A stretch of DNA of 9,894 nucleotides, from positions 1 to 9,894 of the forward strand of contig SKXF01000022.1 in the NCBI GenBank assembly GCA_007128555.1, read 5' to 3'. Below the pieces are notes generated by a model. It had not been told where the DNA came from. It saw nothing but the letters and a program-made list of their open reading frames with translations, and did not search any database. A program made the translations under genes and the position numbers. Below, piece by piece: positions 1 through 6,631 of the stretch (position 1 is the stretch's first letter; each line of letters starts with the position of its first letter). The DNA comes from Clostridia bacterium. GTDB taxonomy: Bacteria; Bacillota_E; SLMV01; PUMD01.

Positions 1-1578
1 GGCTGCGGTCAGGCCGAGGAGCCGACCGACCCGGCCGACCCGACAGAACCGGCCGAGCCCGGTGGAGAAGATCCCGACGAGGACGAGCCGAAGTACGGCG
101 GCACCTTCATCGTTGCACAGTATTCCGACATCACCCACCTCAACCCGTTCATGAGCACGGACGGTGCATCGAACACGGTGAACACGACCATCCACCAGGG
201 ATTGGTGGGCTACCGCTACAACAACGAGATCACCCCGCTATTGGCAGAGAGCTGGGAGACGTCCGAGGATGGTCTCACCTGGACCTTTCACCTGCGACAG
301 GGCGTCAAGTTCCACGACGGTAGCGAGTTCACCGCCGAGGATGTCAAGTATACCTACGACCTGATCATGGATCCGGCCACCAGGTCACCACGCCTGGGTG
401 ACCTGACCCCGATCGATCGGGTGGAAGTGGTTGATGAGTACACCCTGCGCCTCGTTACTGAGGAGCCCTATGCTTCCTTGCTGGACAAGGTAGCGACCCG
501 GGGCATCATCTCCAAGGCACACACCGAGGAGCACGGCCTGGAGGGGTACAACCGCCATCCGATCGGCACCGGTCCCTTCGCCTTTGTCAGCTGGCAGCCA
601 GACGAGAAGATCGTACTGGAACGCTTCGAGGATTACTGGGAGGGAAGGCCCTACCTGGACAGCGTGGAGTTCGTGGTCATCGTGGAAGACTCGGTCCGCC
701 AGATCGCCATGGAGACCGGCGAGGCTCACTTCAACTGGTGGAATGTGCCGGAGGAGGACATCCCGGGCATGATCGAGGGTTCTGACATCGATGTGCTGCA
801 GTATCTTCAGACCGACTTCCACATGCTGATTCTGAACAACCAGCATCCGTTTTTCGAGGACTACCGGGCCCGACAGGCCATTGCCTATGCCATCGATAAG
901 GAAGCGCTCGTGGACAATTTCGCCCGCTACTCGGGTGTTATTGCCGACGGCCCTTACTCAGAGGCCTACGGCTATTTTTACACCCCCGAAGTGCTCACCA
1001 GGCACCGCCAGGATCAGGACAAGGCCCGTGAGCTGCTGGCTGATCTGGGCTGGGAAGAGGGTTCCGATGGCATCATGGTACGCGACGGCGAACCCTTTGA
1101 GTTTGACGTCATGGTGCGCGCCGGCGACGAGAAGAACATCAACGAGCTGGTGATGATCCAGAGCTGGCTGCGCCAGGTGGGCATTACGATGAACATCCAG
1201 GAGACGGAATGGTCGCTGGTCCTTGAACGTCTGACTGAGACGCGGGAGTACGATGCCTGCAAGGTACAGTTTGGCTCCAGCCCTGATCCCGACCACTACA
1301 CCATATTTCACACGCAGGGTGGGTTCTGGATAGGTCAGTACAACAATGAGCGCGTGGACTACGTGCTTGATCGCGGTCGCAGCGTGATGGATCCCGCCGA
1401 GCGCAAGGCCTACTACGACGAGTACCAGGAGATCACCTCATACGAGCAGGCGGTGGTGTTCCTGTACCACTCGCAGCGCAACAACACGCTCTCGGCCCGG
1501 TTCAGGGGCATGACCAGTGAACCCTCCGGCATGCTGCAGCTGCTCCACGTGGTGTGGGATACGCAGGCAGGCAGCTGA
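1..1578 (+). CDS. ABC transporter substrate-binding lipoprotein, family 5 (peptide/dipeptide type), 5'-truncated
   Basis: Open from base 1 to a TGA at 1576-1578, giving 525 visible residues; the start and signal peptide lie outside the window. The first two codons read Gly-Cys and are followed by an Asp/Glu/Pro/Ala-rich linker (about residues 3-32). This is what the end of a lipobox looks like, so residue 2 is probably the lipidated Cys and the window starts inside the lipobox. After the linker comes the typical family-5 solute-binding fold: KYGGTF (about 31-36), LLAESWE and the W-T-F-x-L-R-x-G-V-K-F-H-D-G signature (about 80-107), then T-A-E-D-V. Members capture oligopeptides, dipeptides, nickel chelates or opines outside the membrane and deliver them to a DppBC/OppBC-type permease. 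The two permeases follow directly, so a peptide-like substrate is the default reading, but the sequence alone does not decide it. The family is certain; the substrate is unknown. Confidence 0.93.
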   Translation, partial: GCGQAEEPTDPADPTEPAEPGGEDPDEDEPKYGGTFIVAQYSDITHLNPFMSTDGASNTVNTTIHQGLVGYRYNNEITPLLAESWETSEDGLTWTFHLRQGVKFHDGSEFTAEDVKYTYDLIMDPATRSPRLGDLTPIDRVEVVDEYTLRLVTEEPYASLLDKVATRGIISKAHTEEHGLEGYNRHPIGTGPFAFVSWQPDEKIVLERFEDYWEGRPYLDSVEFVVIVEDSVRQIAMETGEAHFNWWNVPEEDIPGMIEGSDIDVLQYLQTDFHMLILNNQHPFFEDYRARQAIAYAIDKEALVDNFARYSGVIADGPYSEAYGYFYTPEVLTRHRQDQDKARELLADLGWEEGSDGIMVRDGEPFEFDVMVRAGDEKNINELVMIQSWLRQVGITMNIQETEWSLVLERLTETREYDACKVQFGSSPDPDHYTIFHTQGGFWIGQYNNERVDYVLDRGRSVMDPAERKAYYDEYQEITSYEQAVVFLYHSQRNNTLSARFRGMTSEPSGMLQLLHVVWDTQAGS

Positions 1579-1596
1579 ACAGCCGAATGTGATCGG

Positions 1597-1645
1597 CAGC
1601 GGGGGGGTGGCGGCCTCCTGATGGGGGTTCCCTCGCCCTCCGCTG
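1597..1645 (+). other. Intercistronic stem-loop between binding protein and permease
   Basis: The ten bases at 1597-1606 (CAGCGGGGGG) pair with 1636-1645 (CCCTCCGCTG) with a single G-U wobble. Inside, CCTCC (1614-1618) can pair with the G run at 1623-1627. A smaller hairpin, GCCGA/TCGGC, lies at 1582-1597 just after the stop codon. No T run follows, so this does not look like a full intrinsic terminator. It ends nine bases before the permease Shine-Dalgarno. Such structures in binding-protein operons often protect the upstream mRNA or reduce downstream expression; that role here is inferred. Confidence 0.5.
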
Positions 1646-1653
1646 TCCCTGGT

Positions 1654-1660
1654 GAAGGAG
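1654..1660 (+). promoter_or_regulatory. Shine-Dalgarno that decides the permease start
   Basis: GAAGGAG sits nine bases before a TTG codon at 1670. It lies inside the reading frame if translation began at the GTG at 1652, which itself has no Shine-Dalgarno upstream. The TTG start also gives the N-terminus expected for DppB-type permeases (MAQFLTRRLI), so TTG 1670 is preferred. Confidence 0.6.
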
Positions 1661-1669
1661 TTGGTGTCA

Positions 1670-2590
1670 TTGGCTCAGTTTCTGACAAGAAGATTGATAC
1701 TTTCTCTCTTCATACTTCTCGGCGTTTCCTTCATCGTCTTCATCATCATGCACATGGCCCCGGGTGATCCTGTGCGCGTCGTGGCAGGGCTGGATGCCCC
1801 CGCCGAAGTGGTGGAGGCCATCCGGCGTGAATGGGGTTTTGATCAGCCCATCTACGTGCAGTACATTCGTTGGCTTCGTCGTGCCGTGCTGCTCGACTTT
1901 GGCCGATCGGCTATCACGGGCGAGACCGTGGCTTTTTCCATTCTCAGCCGACTGCCCAATACCATCAAGTTGAACCTGGCGGCTTACGCGGTGGCGCTGG
2001 GCATCGGTGTGCCCCTGGGGATCCTATCGGCGTTGAAACAGTATTCCTTCCTCGATCACGCGGGGACGGTGGTGGCGTTGATTGGCATATCCATGCCGTC
2101 GTTCTGGCTGGGGCTGCTTCTCATCATCGTGTTCTCATTGAACCTGGGATGGTTCCCGTCCTTTGGAGCCGGTACCCTGGGCCATTACGTGTTGCCCACG
2201 ATGTCGCTGGCCACAGCACAGATTGCGCTCCTCATGCGGATGAGCCGCTCCAGCATGCTCGAGGTCATGAAGAAGGACTACATCCGCACCGCCCGGGCCA
2301 AGGGGCTGGGCGAGCGCGTGGTGGTGTATAAACACATGTTCAAAAACGCGGCCATTCCCATCGTGACGGTCATTGGCATGCGCCTGGCGTACGTAGTGGG
2401 GGGTTCCGTCATCATTGAATCGGTGTTCTCCTGGCCGGGGGTGGGTCGTTTGGCGATCAACTCGCTGCACAGCCGAGATTACTTTGTGACCCAGGGCGTG
2501 GTGTTCATGACGGCTCTTTGCATCGTGGTGATGAACCTGCTGGTGGACCTGTCCTACGCCTACCTGGATCCGCGGGTGCGCTACAATTGA
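1670..2590 (+). CDS. dppB: ABC transporter permease, DppB/OppB type
   Basis: About 306 residues from a TTG start; an in-frame GTG at 1652 would add six residues but has no ribosome site. It is an inner-membrane subunit forming half of the translocation channel for the binding protein encoded upstream. The N-terminus has the family pattern of a basic RR pair, then a first hydrophobic helix (about 9-29) ending in H-M-A-P-G-D-P. A periplasmic stretch contains WGFDQPIYVQYIRW. Further helices follow, and near residues 203-232 is the EAA loop, D-Y-I-R-T-A-R-A-K-G-L-G-E, which docks on the ATPase. The C-terminus ends YLDPRVRYN, as is common in the family. Length is typical (300-340). It is followed after 11 bases by the second permease. 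The family is certain; the dpp name is by similarity only, since opp, app and nik permeases look alike. Confidence 0.92.
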   Translation: MAQFLTRRLILSLFILLGVSFIVFIIMHMAPGDPVRVVAGLDAPAEVVEAIRREWGFDQPIYVQYIRWLRRAVLLDFGRSAITGETVAFSILSRLPNTIKLNLAAYAVALGIGVPLGILSALKQYSFLDHAGTVVALIGISMPSFWLGLLLIIVFSLNLGWFPSFGAGTLGHYVLPTMSLATAQIALLMRMSRSSMLEVMKKDYIRTARAKGLGERVVVYKHMFKNAAIPIVTVIGMRLAYVVGGSVIIESVFSWPGVGRLAINSLHSRDYFVTQGVVFMTALCIVVMNLLVDLSYAYLDPRVRYN

Positions 2591-2601
2591 GGGGGACCGA
2601 G

Positions 2602-3504
2602 ATGACCGGGCAAGATCAACACAAGACAGTGAAGGCACAGACCGCCGGCGAGGTGCCTGCCGAGAGCTGGATGTGGCGGGCCTGGCGACGTTTCCTGCGC
2701 CACAAGTTGGCCGTAGCGGCTGCGATAGTAATCCTGCTGCTCTACCTGGTAGCGGTTTTTGCTCCGTGGATTGCCCCCTACGATCCCATCGACGACATCT
2801 TCCTCACCCGGCGCCTGGAAGGACCCTCCTGGGAACACTGGTTCGGGCTGGACGAGGTGGGACGGGATGTGCTTTCGCGGGTGATCTGGGGCAGCCGGAT
2901 ATCATTGAGCATCGGCTTCCTGGCTGCCAGCATCTCCCTGGTTATGGGAGTCGTACTGGGCGCCCTGGCCGGCTACTTCGGCGGTGCGGTGGACACGATT
3001 ATCATGCGCCTGGTGGACCTATTGATGGCCATCCCGCAGATACTGTTGATCATTGCGGTGGTGGCCGCGCTGGGCCCCAGCTTCTTAAACGTCATCGTGG
3101 TGATCGGGGCCACCGGATGGACCCAGTACGCCCGGGTCACCCGGGGTGAGTTCATGTCGTTGCGCAACGAGGAGTTCGTGGAGGCGGCCCGAGCGGTGGG
3201 GGGTAGCACGGCGCGCATTGTATTCGGGCACATCCTGCCCAACTGCCTGGCACCCATCATCGTGTTGGTGACCCTCAACGTGGCCACGGCAGTGCTGATC
3301 GAGACGGCGCTTTCGTTCCTTGGATTCGGGGTGCAGCCGCCCACGCCCAGCTGGGGCAACATCCTGACGCCGGGCCGGCAGTTCCTGCGACATGCCCCGC
3401 ACATCGCCACCATGCCGGGTCTGGCCATCACCCTTACCGTGCTGGTCTTCAACCTCGCCGGCGATGGGCTGCGGGATGCCCTCGATCCCCAGATGGACGT
3501 CTGA
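2602..3504 (+). CDS. dppC: ABC transporter permease, DppC/OppC type
   Basis: 300 residues from the ATG at 2602, preceded by a G-rich ribosome site (GAGGGGG at 2589-2595) that overlaps the end of the previous gene. This is the second channel subunit of the same importer. The order is: a polar cytoplasmic N-tail (about 1-30); the OppC N-terminal region W-R-R-F-L-R-H-K-L-A then a first helix ending F-A-P-W-I-A-P-Y-D-P; the family signature FGLDEVGRDVLSRVIWGSR (about 80-98); further helices; the EAA loop FVEAARAVGGSTARIVFGHI (about 193-212); and the conserved tail SFLGFGVQPPTPSWG, ending G-L-R-D-A-L-D-P. An in-frame start at 2518 inside the previous gene is possible but would add residues unlike the family. 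No ATPase gene follows, which is unusual for dpp/opp operons. Confidence 0.93.
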   Translation: MTGQDQHKTVKAQTAGEVPAESWMWRAWRRFLRHKLAVAAAIVILLLYLVAVFAPWIAPYDPIDDIFLTRRLEGPSWEHWFGLDEVGRDVLSRVIWGSRISLSIGFLAASISLVMGVVLGALAGYFGGAVDTIIMRLVDLLMAIPQILLIIAVVAALGPSFLNVIVVIGATGWTQYARVTRGEFMSLRNEEFVEAARAVGGSTARIVFGHILPNCLAPIIVLVTLNVATAVLIETALSFLGFGVQPPTPSWGNILTPGRQFLRHAPHIATMPGLAITLTVLVFNLAGDGLRDALDPQMDV

Positions 3505-3526
3505 TGCTCACGTCGGTTGTGAGGTG

Positions 3527-5191
3527 ATGCCACTGTCCCGGGAGCGCTGGGTGTTGGCCATTTGGATCGCGGTTGTCGGGGTGCTGTTTGGGTTGAGTGC
3601 GAACAGCGCCCTTGCATCCGTGGTTCCGTACGGGTGGCCCGAGGGCTTCTCTGACCTCCAGGCGCTGGGCACAATCACCCGGTTCGCTCCGTATATGCGT
3701 ACGGATCTGTGCCGGGAGTCGGACTCGCTTCACGCGGCATGGTTGGTGGATCACGCAGCTGGCGAATCCAATGCGGTGTTGTATCGGACGGTTGACCTGG
3801 CGGATGGACAACCGGGATCTGATCCCGAGGTGTTGTTCGAGCGTGCGGAAGGCGGCAGGATCCAGGATTTCGACTTCGCCCTGACCGAAGGTGGCGTGCA
3901 GCTGGCGTGGGTGGCCTTGACCGGCGGCGAGGTGCAGCTCATGACCGGGAACTTCGCGCTGAGCCAATACGGAGTTGAGGAGCGTTGGGTCCGCACCGTG
4001 TTGCGTACCGACCGCTCCATTTCTGATCCCCGGGTCGCAGTGGCCGGTGACGAGGTGTACCTGGCATGGGCAGACTCTCGTGCTGGCGTTATGAACGTGG
4101 GCCTGGGTGTACTTGATCTCGCTAGCGGTGATATCAGCGAGATAGAGGTTTCCGCCACACTCCAGGGTTCGGCGGTGCCGGAGGTGTTCGAACACCGTGA
4201 GCAGGTTTACCTGGCCTGGGTGGAGCGGGTGGGGGAGACCACCCGCGAGCTCCGAATCGCACCTGTATCAGGTGGCACCGTCGGTTCAGAGATGGGTGCA
4301 CTGGCTTATGCCACCAAGGCCCGGGAGGTCATGCCATCCCTGGTGGCGCATGCTGATCGTACCGACGTCCTGGTCACGGTGCGGGATGCCGGCAGGGATC
4401 ACCTCTTTTACCTGGACCTGGGGACCTGGCTGGATGCAGGTGGCGGCGATGCCGCAGTGACAGAGGAGGGCCAGTTCCTTCTCAGCACGGCTGACGTGGC
4501 CGACGCGAGCTTGGTGCAGCATGTGACGGAACGCACCGATCTAAAGATCAGCTACACCCTGTTGGATCGCGGGAACCGGATGTCCGTCTCTTTGGGTACT
4601 TTGACCAGCGAAGGTTTTGCGTCTGAAGAAATGACGTCGACGGTGCAGGGAGCCTACCGTCCCTCTGCGGTTGTGGACGAGGCCGGGCAACGGCATCTTC
4701 TGTTTCTGATGGTCCAGGCAGATCTGTCGGTGAGCGTGCAGTACATGAACACGGTGAACCCGGCAACGGTATCCTATTGGAACGTGATCGGCCTTGATGC
4801 AAAACAACCCCTGGCGTCGATGCCCGGGCGCGTACTGATGGTGTTGGCCCTTGCCGCAGCCATGTTCCCGCCCAACCTGCTGCCCGTGCTGATTGGCGGC
4901 GGGCTCCTGTTCGCCGCGGGAGCACGGATTCCCATCGAGGGCGCCTGGTTCCCTGGATGGGTGCTGGCGGCGTTCACGGTCGCCTGGAGTTCGCTGCTCA
5001 GCGAGCCGTTCCTGTATTATGGAGGGCACAGCGTGCTGCTGACAGATACCCTGGCAGCCGTGGCACTCTGCTTCGTGGGTACCTGGCTGCTGGTGCGGAG
5101 ACGCCAGTGGCGAGGGGAACCGTTGGCGGTGGTGGTGCTGGTGGGTCTTTGGTTCCTGTGGTTCTTTGCCCTTACCCTGATTCGCATGTGA
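3527..5191 (+). CDS. Secreted seven-repeat (beta-propeller-like) protein with C-terminal membrane domain, function unknown
   Basis: 554 residues from the ATG at 3527, 22 bases after dppC; an earlier in-frame ATG inside dppC is rejected because 3527 starts a clean signal peptide. That peptide has a basic S-R-E-R, a hydrophobic core (about 8-23) and an A-L-A cleavage site near residue 30. Residues about 65-410 hold seven weakly similar units of 50-56 residues, each centred on a short hydrophobic strand: HAAWLVD (W72), QLAWVAL (W128), YLAWADS (W181), YLAWVER (W231), VLVTVRD, KISYTLLD and LLFLMVQ. Most are followed by a turn and a second strand, as in a seven-bladed propeller. Residues about 433-551 form four or five hydrophobic helices, with a basic VRRRQWRG between the last two, and the protein ends IRM. 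I recognise no family and no catalytic motif. By position it may be an accessory of the transporter, presenting an extracytoplasmic binding platform; that is inference. Confidence 0.85.
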   Translation: MPLSRERWVLAIWIAVVGVLFGLSANSALASVVPYGWPEGFSDLQALGTITRFAPYMRTDLCRESDSLHAAWLVDHAAGESNAVLYRTVDLADGQPGSDPEVLFERAEGGRIQDFDFALTEGGVQLAWVALTGGEVQLMTGNFALSQYGVEERWVRTVLRTDRSISDPRVAVAGDEVYLAWADSRAGVMNVGLGVLDLASGDISEIEVSATLQGSAVPEVFEHREQVYLAWVERVGETTRELRIAPVSGGTVGSEMGALAYATKAREVMPSLVAHADRTDVLVTVRDAGRDHLFYLDLGTWLDAGGGDAAVTEEGQFLLSTADVADASLVQHVTERTDLKISYTLLDRGNRMSVSLGTLTSEGFASEEMTSTVQGAYRPSAVVDEAGQRHLLFLMVQADLSVSVQYMNTVNPATVSYWNVIGLDAKQPLASMPGRVLMVLALAAAMFPPNLLPVLIGGGLLFAAGARIPIEGAWFPGWVLAAFTVAWSSLLSEPFLYYGGHSVLLTDTLAAVALCFVGTWLLVRRRQWRGEPLAVVVLVGLWFLWFFALTLIRM

Positions 5192-5201
5192 GGTGGTAAC
5201 A

Positions 5202-5315
5202 ATGGTAGGCCTTTTTGAAAGCTGGACGGATGCATGGCGAGTCTTGCTCGTTACGGTGGCGCTGATGGCTGCCATGGCCACCTACGTCCTCGTGGGAGTC
5301 TTCATAGCTGGCTAA
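5202..5315 (+). CDS. Single-helix membrane microprotein (37 aa)
   Basis: An ATG at 5202 opens 37 codons to TAA at 5313-5315. GAGGTGG at 5190-5196 overlaps the previous stop codon and lies five bases before the start, which is a good ribosome site. The product begins MVGLFESWTDAWRVLL, a short amphipathic head, and continues into one hydrophobic helix (about residues 14-36) with small residues (A, G, T, M) that could pack against another helix. It ends FIAG. It has no Cys and little charge. Close coupling to the propeller gene and the ribosome site support a real gene. By analogy with other tiny membrane proteins it may stabilise or regulate the upstream membrane protein or the permeases; this is inference. 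It could also be a chance frame, but the ribosome site and composition argue against that. Confidence 0.65.
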   Translation: MVGLFESWTDAWRVLLVTVALMAAMATYVLVGVFIAG

Positions 5316-5471
5316 GCACCTGAGCCGATCTGTCCCGAATCCCATGTTTGCGTGGCCAGTGAGCCCGCCTGCCATATAAATGGAAGTTGTCCCCTCGTTG
5401 ATATCTTGCCATGTTGCACACACCTCGCAATGTGTTACCTGATCCAAGAACCCGTAATATAAGGAAGAAAG

Positions 5472-5511
5472 CCCCTTTCCAGGGAGGAAGGCCTTCCTCC
5501 CTGGAAAGGGG
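5472..5511. terminator. Perfect 40-bp palindrome, possible bidirectional terminator
   Basis: Bases 5472-5491 are the exact reverse complement of 5492-5511, giving 20-bp arms with no spacer. It lies between the end of the plus-strand operon (5315) and the minus-strand tRNA unit (ending near 5575). On the minus strand it is followed by CTTTCTTCCTT, which is moderately T-rich; on the plus strand by TTGCCTG, which is a poor U tract. A terminator for converging transcripts is the simplest reading. A repeat family element or a protein-binding dyad is also possible. Confidence 0.55.
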
Positions 5512-5574
5512 TTGCCTGAACATGAACCGGGCCTCTTCCTGGATCGCAGCACACGATTTGATGGAATGACTTCT

Positions 5575-5619
5575 GAATAAAAAGAATAGACCCCTATCCC
5601 TTTTAGGACGGAGGTCTAT
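5575..5619 (-). terminator. Rho-independent terminator of the tRNA-Pro gene
   Basis: Read on the minus strand, ATAGACC (5619-5613) pairs with GGTCTAT (5592-5586). The stem continues inward with mismatches to TCC/GGA, around an A-rich loop. It is followed by TCTTTTTATTC (5585-5575). The stem starts six bases after the mature tRNA 3' end. The hairpin and T run are both in the right order and orientation. Confidence 0.85.
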
Positions 5620-5624
5620 CTGTG

Positions 5625-5699
5625 TCGGGCTGCCCGGATTTGAACCGGGGGCCTCTTGAACCCCATTCAAGCGCGCTAGCCAAACTGCGCCACAGCCCG
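5625..5699 (-). tRNA. tRNA-Pro (anticodon GGG)
   Basis: The minus strand folds into a complete 75-base cloverleaf. The acceptor is CGGGCTG/CAGCCCG with discriminator A. The D arm is GCGC/GCGC around AGTTTGGCTA. The anticodon arm is CTTGA/TCAAG with loop ATGGGGT, giving anticodon GGG followed by G37. The variable loop has 5 bases and the T arm is CCCGG-TTCAAAT-CCGGG. C1-G72, A73 and GG at anticodon positions 35-36 are the recognition features of bacterial proline tRNAs. The 3' CCA is not encoded (the genome reads CACA after A73) and must be added by a nucleotidyltransferase. It reads CCC codons, and CCU by wobble. Confidence 0.96.
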
Positions 5700-5719
5700 T
5701 CGTCACGTTCAACATATGT

Positions 5720-5748
5720 ACTATACCACAGGTGCGTTTCGCTGGCAA
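5720..5748 (-). promoter_or_regulatory. Sigma-70-type promoter of tRNA-Pro
   Basis: On the minus strand TTGCCA (5748-5743) and TATAGT (5725-5720) are separated by exactly 17 bases. Transcription would start near 5713, about 14 bases before the mature tRNA 5' end. The tRNA therefore has its own promoter rather than depending on read-through from the transglutaminase-like gene upstream. Confidence 0.7.
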
Positions 5749-5811
5749 CACTTCGGACCAATTCGGCCGCTGTGGACAGAGCTGGCAACGCTGGAAATCC
5801 GGGGTCTGGGG

Positions 5812-6474
5812 CTAGGTGCCCGGGCCCGGGATCTCACTTGACTCCGCAGCCTTCGCTCCGGGGTCCCCGGTGGGAGGTGACCTGCGCCCCAACCCGATCC
5901 CCAGGGCCAGAATCGGTCCCATGGAAAAGAGGACCTTCCTGCTAGAAGGCATGTAATCCCAGAACGCTTCCCGGAAGGCATCCCAGACATCCCTGAAACT
6001 CTCTCCCGGCATCTGCAGCTGCGTGCCCTCCTCATCCCGTGTGAGCCAGGCATACTCTGACCGCTCAATGGAAGTTTCCTCTTTATCTTCATAGGTCAGC
6101 CAGAAGTGCGTGAGGGAAACGGTTTCCTGGTAGGGAATCTCCAGTGCTTCGAAAACTGACGCGAGAACGACGAATCTCGTCTTGCAGTCTCCCGTACCTT
6201 GCGCCAGGGCTTCGTTCACCGTTGGAAAGTACCAGGGCACCTTGTAGGTTAGCCAGTCGTACTGGTAGGGAAACTCGCTCAGTACGAATCGCTCAATGTC
6301 CCGTGGATCGCTGTCCAGCTGTGTAGCAGCCATGTCCCGAACGGCGTCAGCGTCTACGGGTGGGTTGAAGATCCTGGTTATGCTCACAGCCAGCCGATAG
6401 GGATTGGGGTAAAGCACAAGGAGCGTCCAGAGGAACAAGAACGCGACCTGGTGCCAGGGCTTAATCCGAGTCAT
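5812..6474 (-). CDS. Membrane-anchored transglutaminase-like (papain-fold) protein
   Basis: 220 residues. A short basic N-terminus is followed by a hydrophobic helix (about 9-22), so the protein is probably anchored in the membrane. The central region has the transglutaminase-like core. F-P-Y-Q-Y-D (68-73) precedes the active-site helix start G-T-G-D-C-K-T-R (93-100), with C97 as candidate nucleophile. L-T-H-F-W-L (121-126) supplies H123, and a downstream acidic residue such as D130 may complete the triad. A second hydrophobic stretch (about 180-195, V-L-F-S-M-G-P-I-L-A-L) is followed by a Gly/Pro/Ser-rich tail. Related bacterial proteins act as cysteine proteases, amidases or cross-linkers, but no substrate can be read here. 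A G-rich AAGGAGG lies about 13 bases before the ATG, further than usual, so the exact start is less certain. It lies 157 bases downstream of cooC on the same strand, with no clear functional link. Confidence 0.8.
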   Translation of the reverse strand: MTRIKPWHQVAFLFLWTLLVLYPNPYRLAVSITRIFNPPVDADAVRDMAATQLDSDPRDIERFVLSEFPYQYDWLTYKVPWYFPTVNEALAQGTGDCKTRFVVLASVFEALEIPYQETVSLTHFWLTYEDKEETSIERSEYAWLTRDEEGTQLQMPGESFRDVWDAFREAFWDYMPSSRKVLFSMGPILALGIGLGRRSPPTGDPGAKAAESSEIPGPGT

Positions 6475-6631
6475 GTCCGGGTAGGAGCCTCCTTCCGATA
6501 TCAGAATGTGCGTCTGCTGTTCGGGCCTGCTGTCTGGGACGTAGCTTAAGCGTGACAGGTGTCGTTGCTCGGCCCCAGCGCCTCCATGCTGCTCTGTCCG
6601 GGCAGGAGGATGAGGCCGAGCGCCCGTATGT

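Noticed and set aside
1..60. Proline/acidic repeat at the window start as a microsatellite or CRISPR-like repeat
   Set aside because: It is in frame after a Gly-Cys lipobox and encodes the usual low-complexity linker of a lipoprotein.
3392..3526. Upstream start of the propeller protein inside dppC
   Set aside because: It overlaps the conserved end of the permease in another frame, and the ATG at 3527 begins a proper signal peptide.
5302..5788. Minus-strand open frames across the tRNA gene and its terminator
   Set aside because: They cover the tRNA-Pro cloverleaf, its promoter and two hairpins; these are non-coding features, not protein genes.
6567..6621. Inverted repeat GCTCGGCC (6567-6574) / GGCCGAGC (6614-6621) after cooC, as a terminator
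   Set aside because: The arms are only 8 bp, the loop is about 39 bases and no T run follows on the minus strand. The rest of 6475-6631 shows only a direct repeat CTGCTGT at 6514 and 6527, with no clear promoter.
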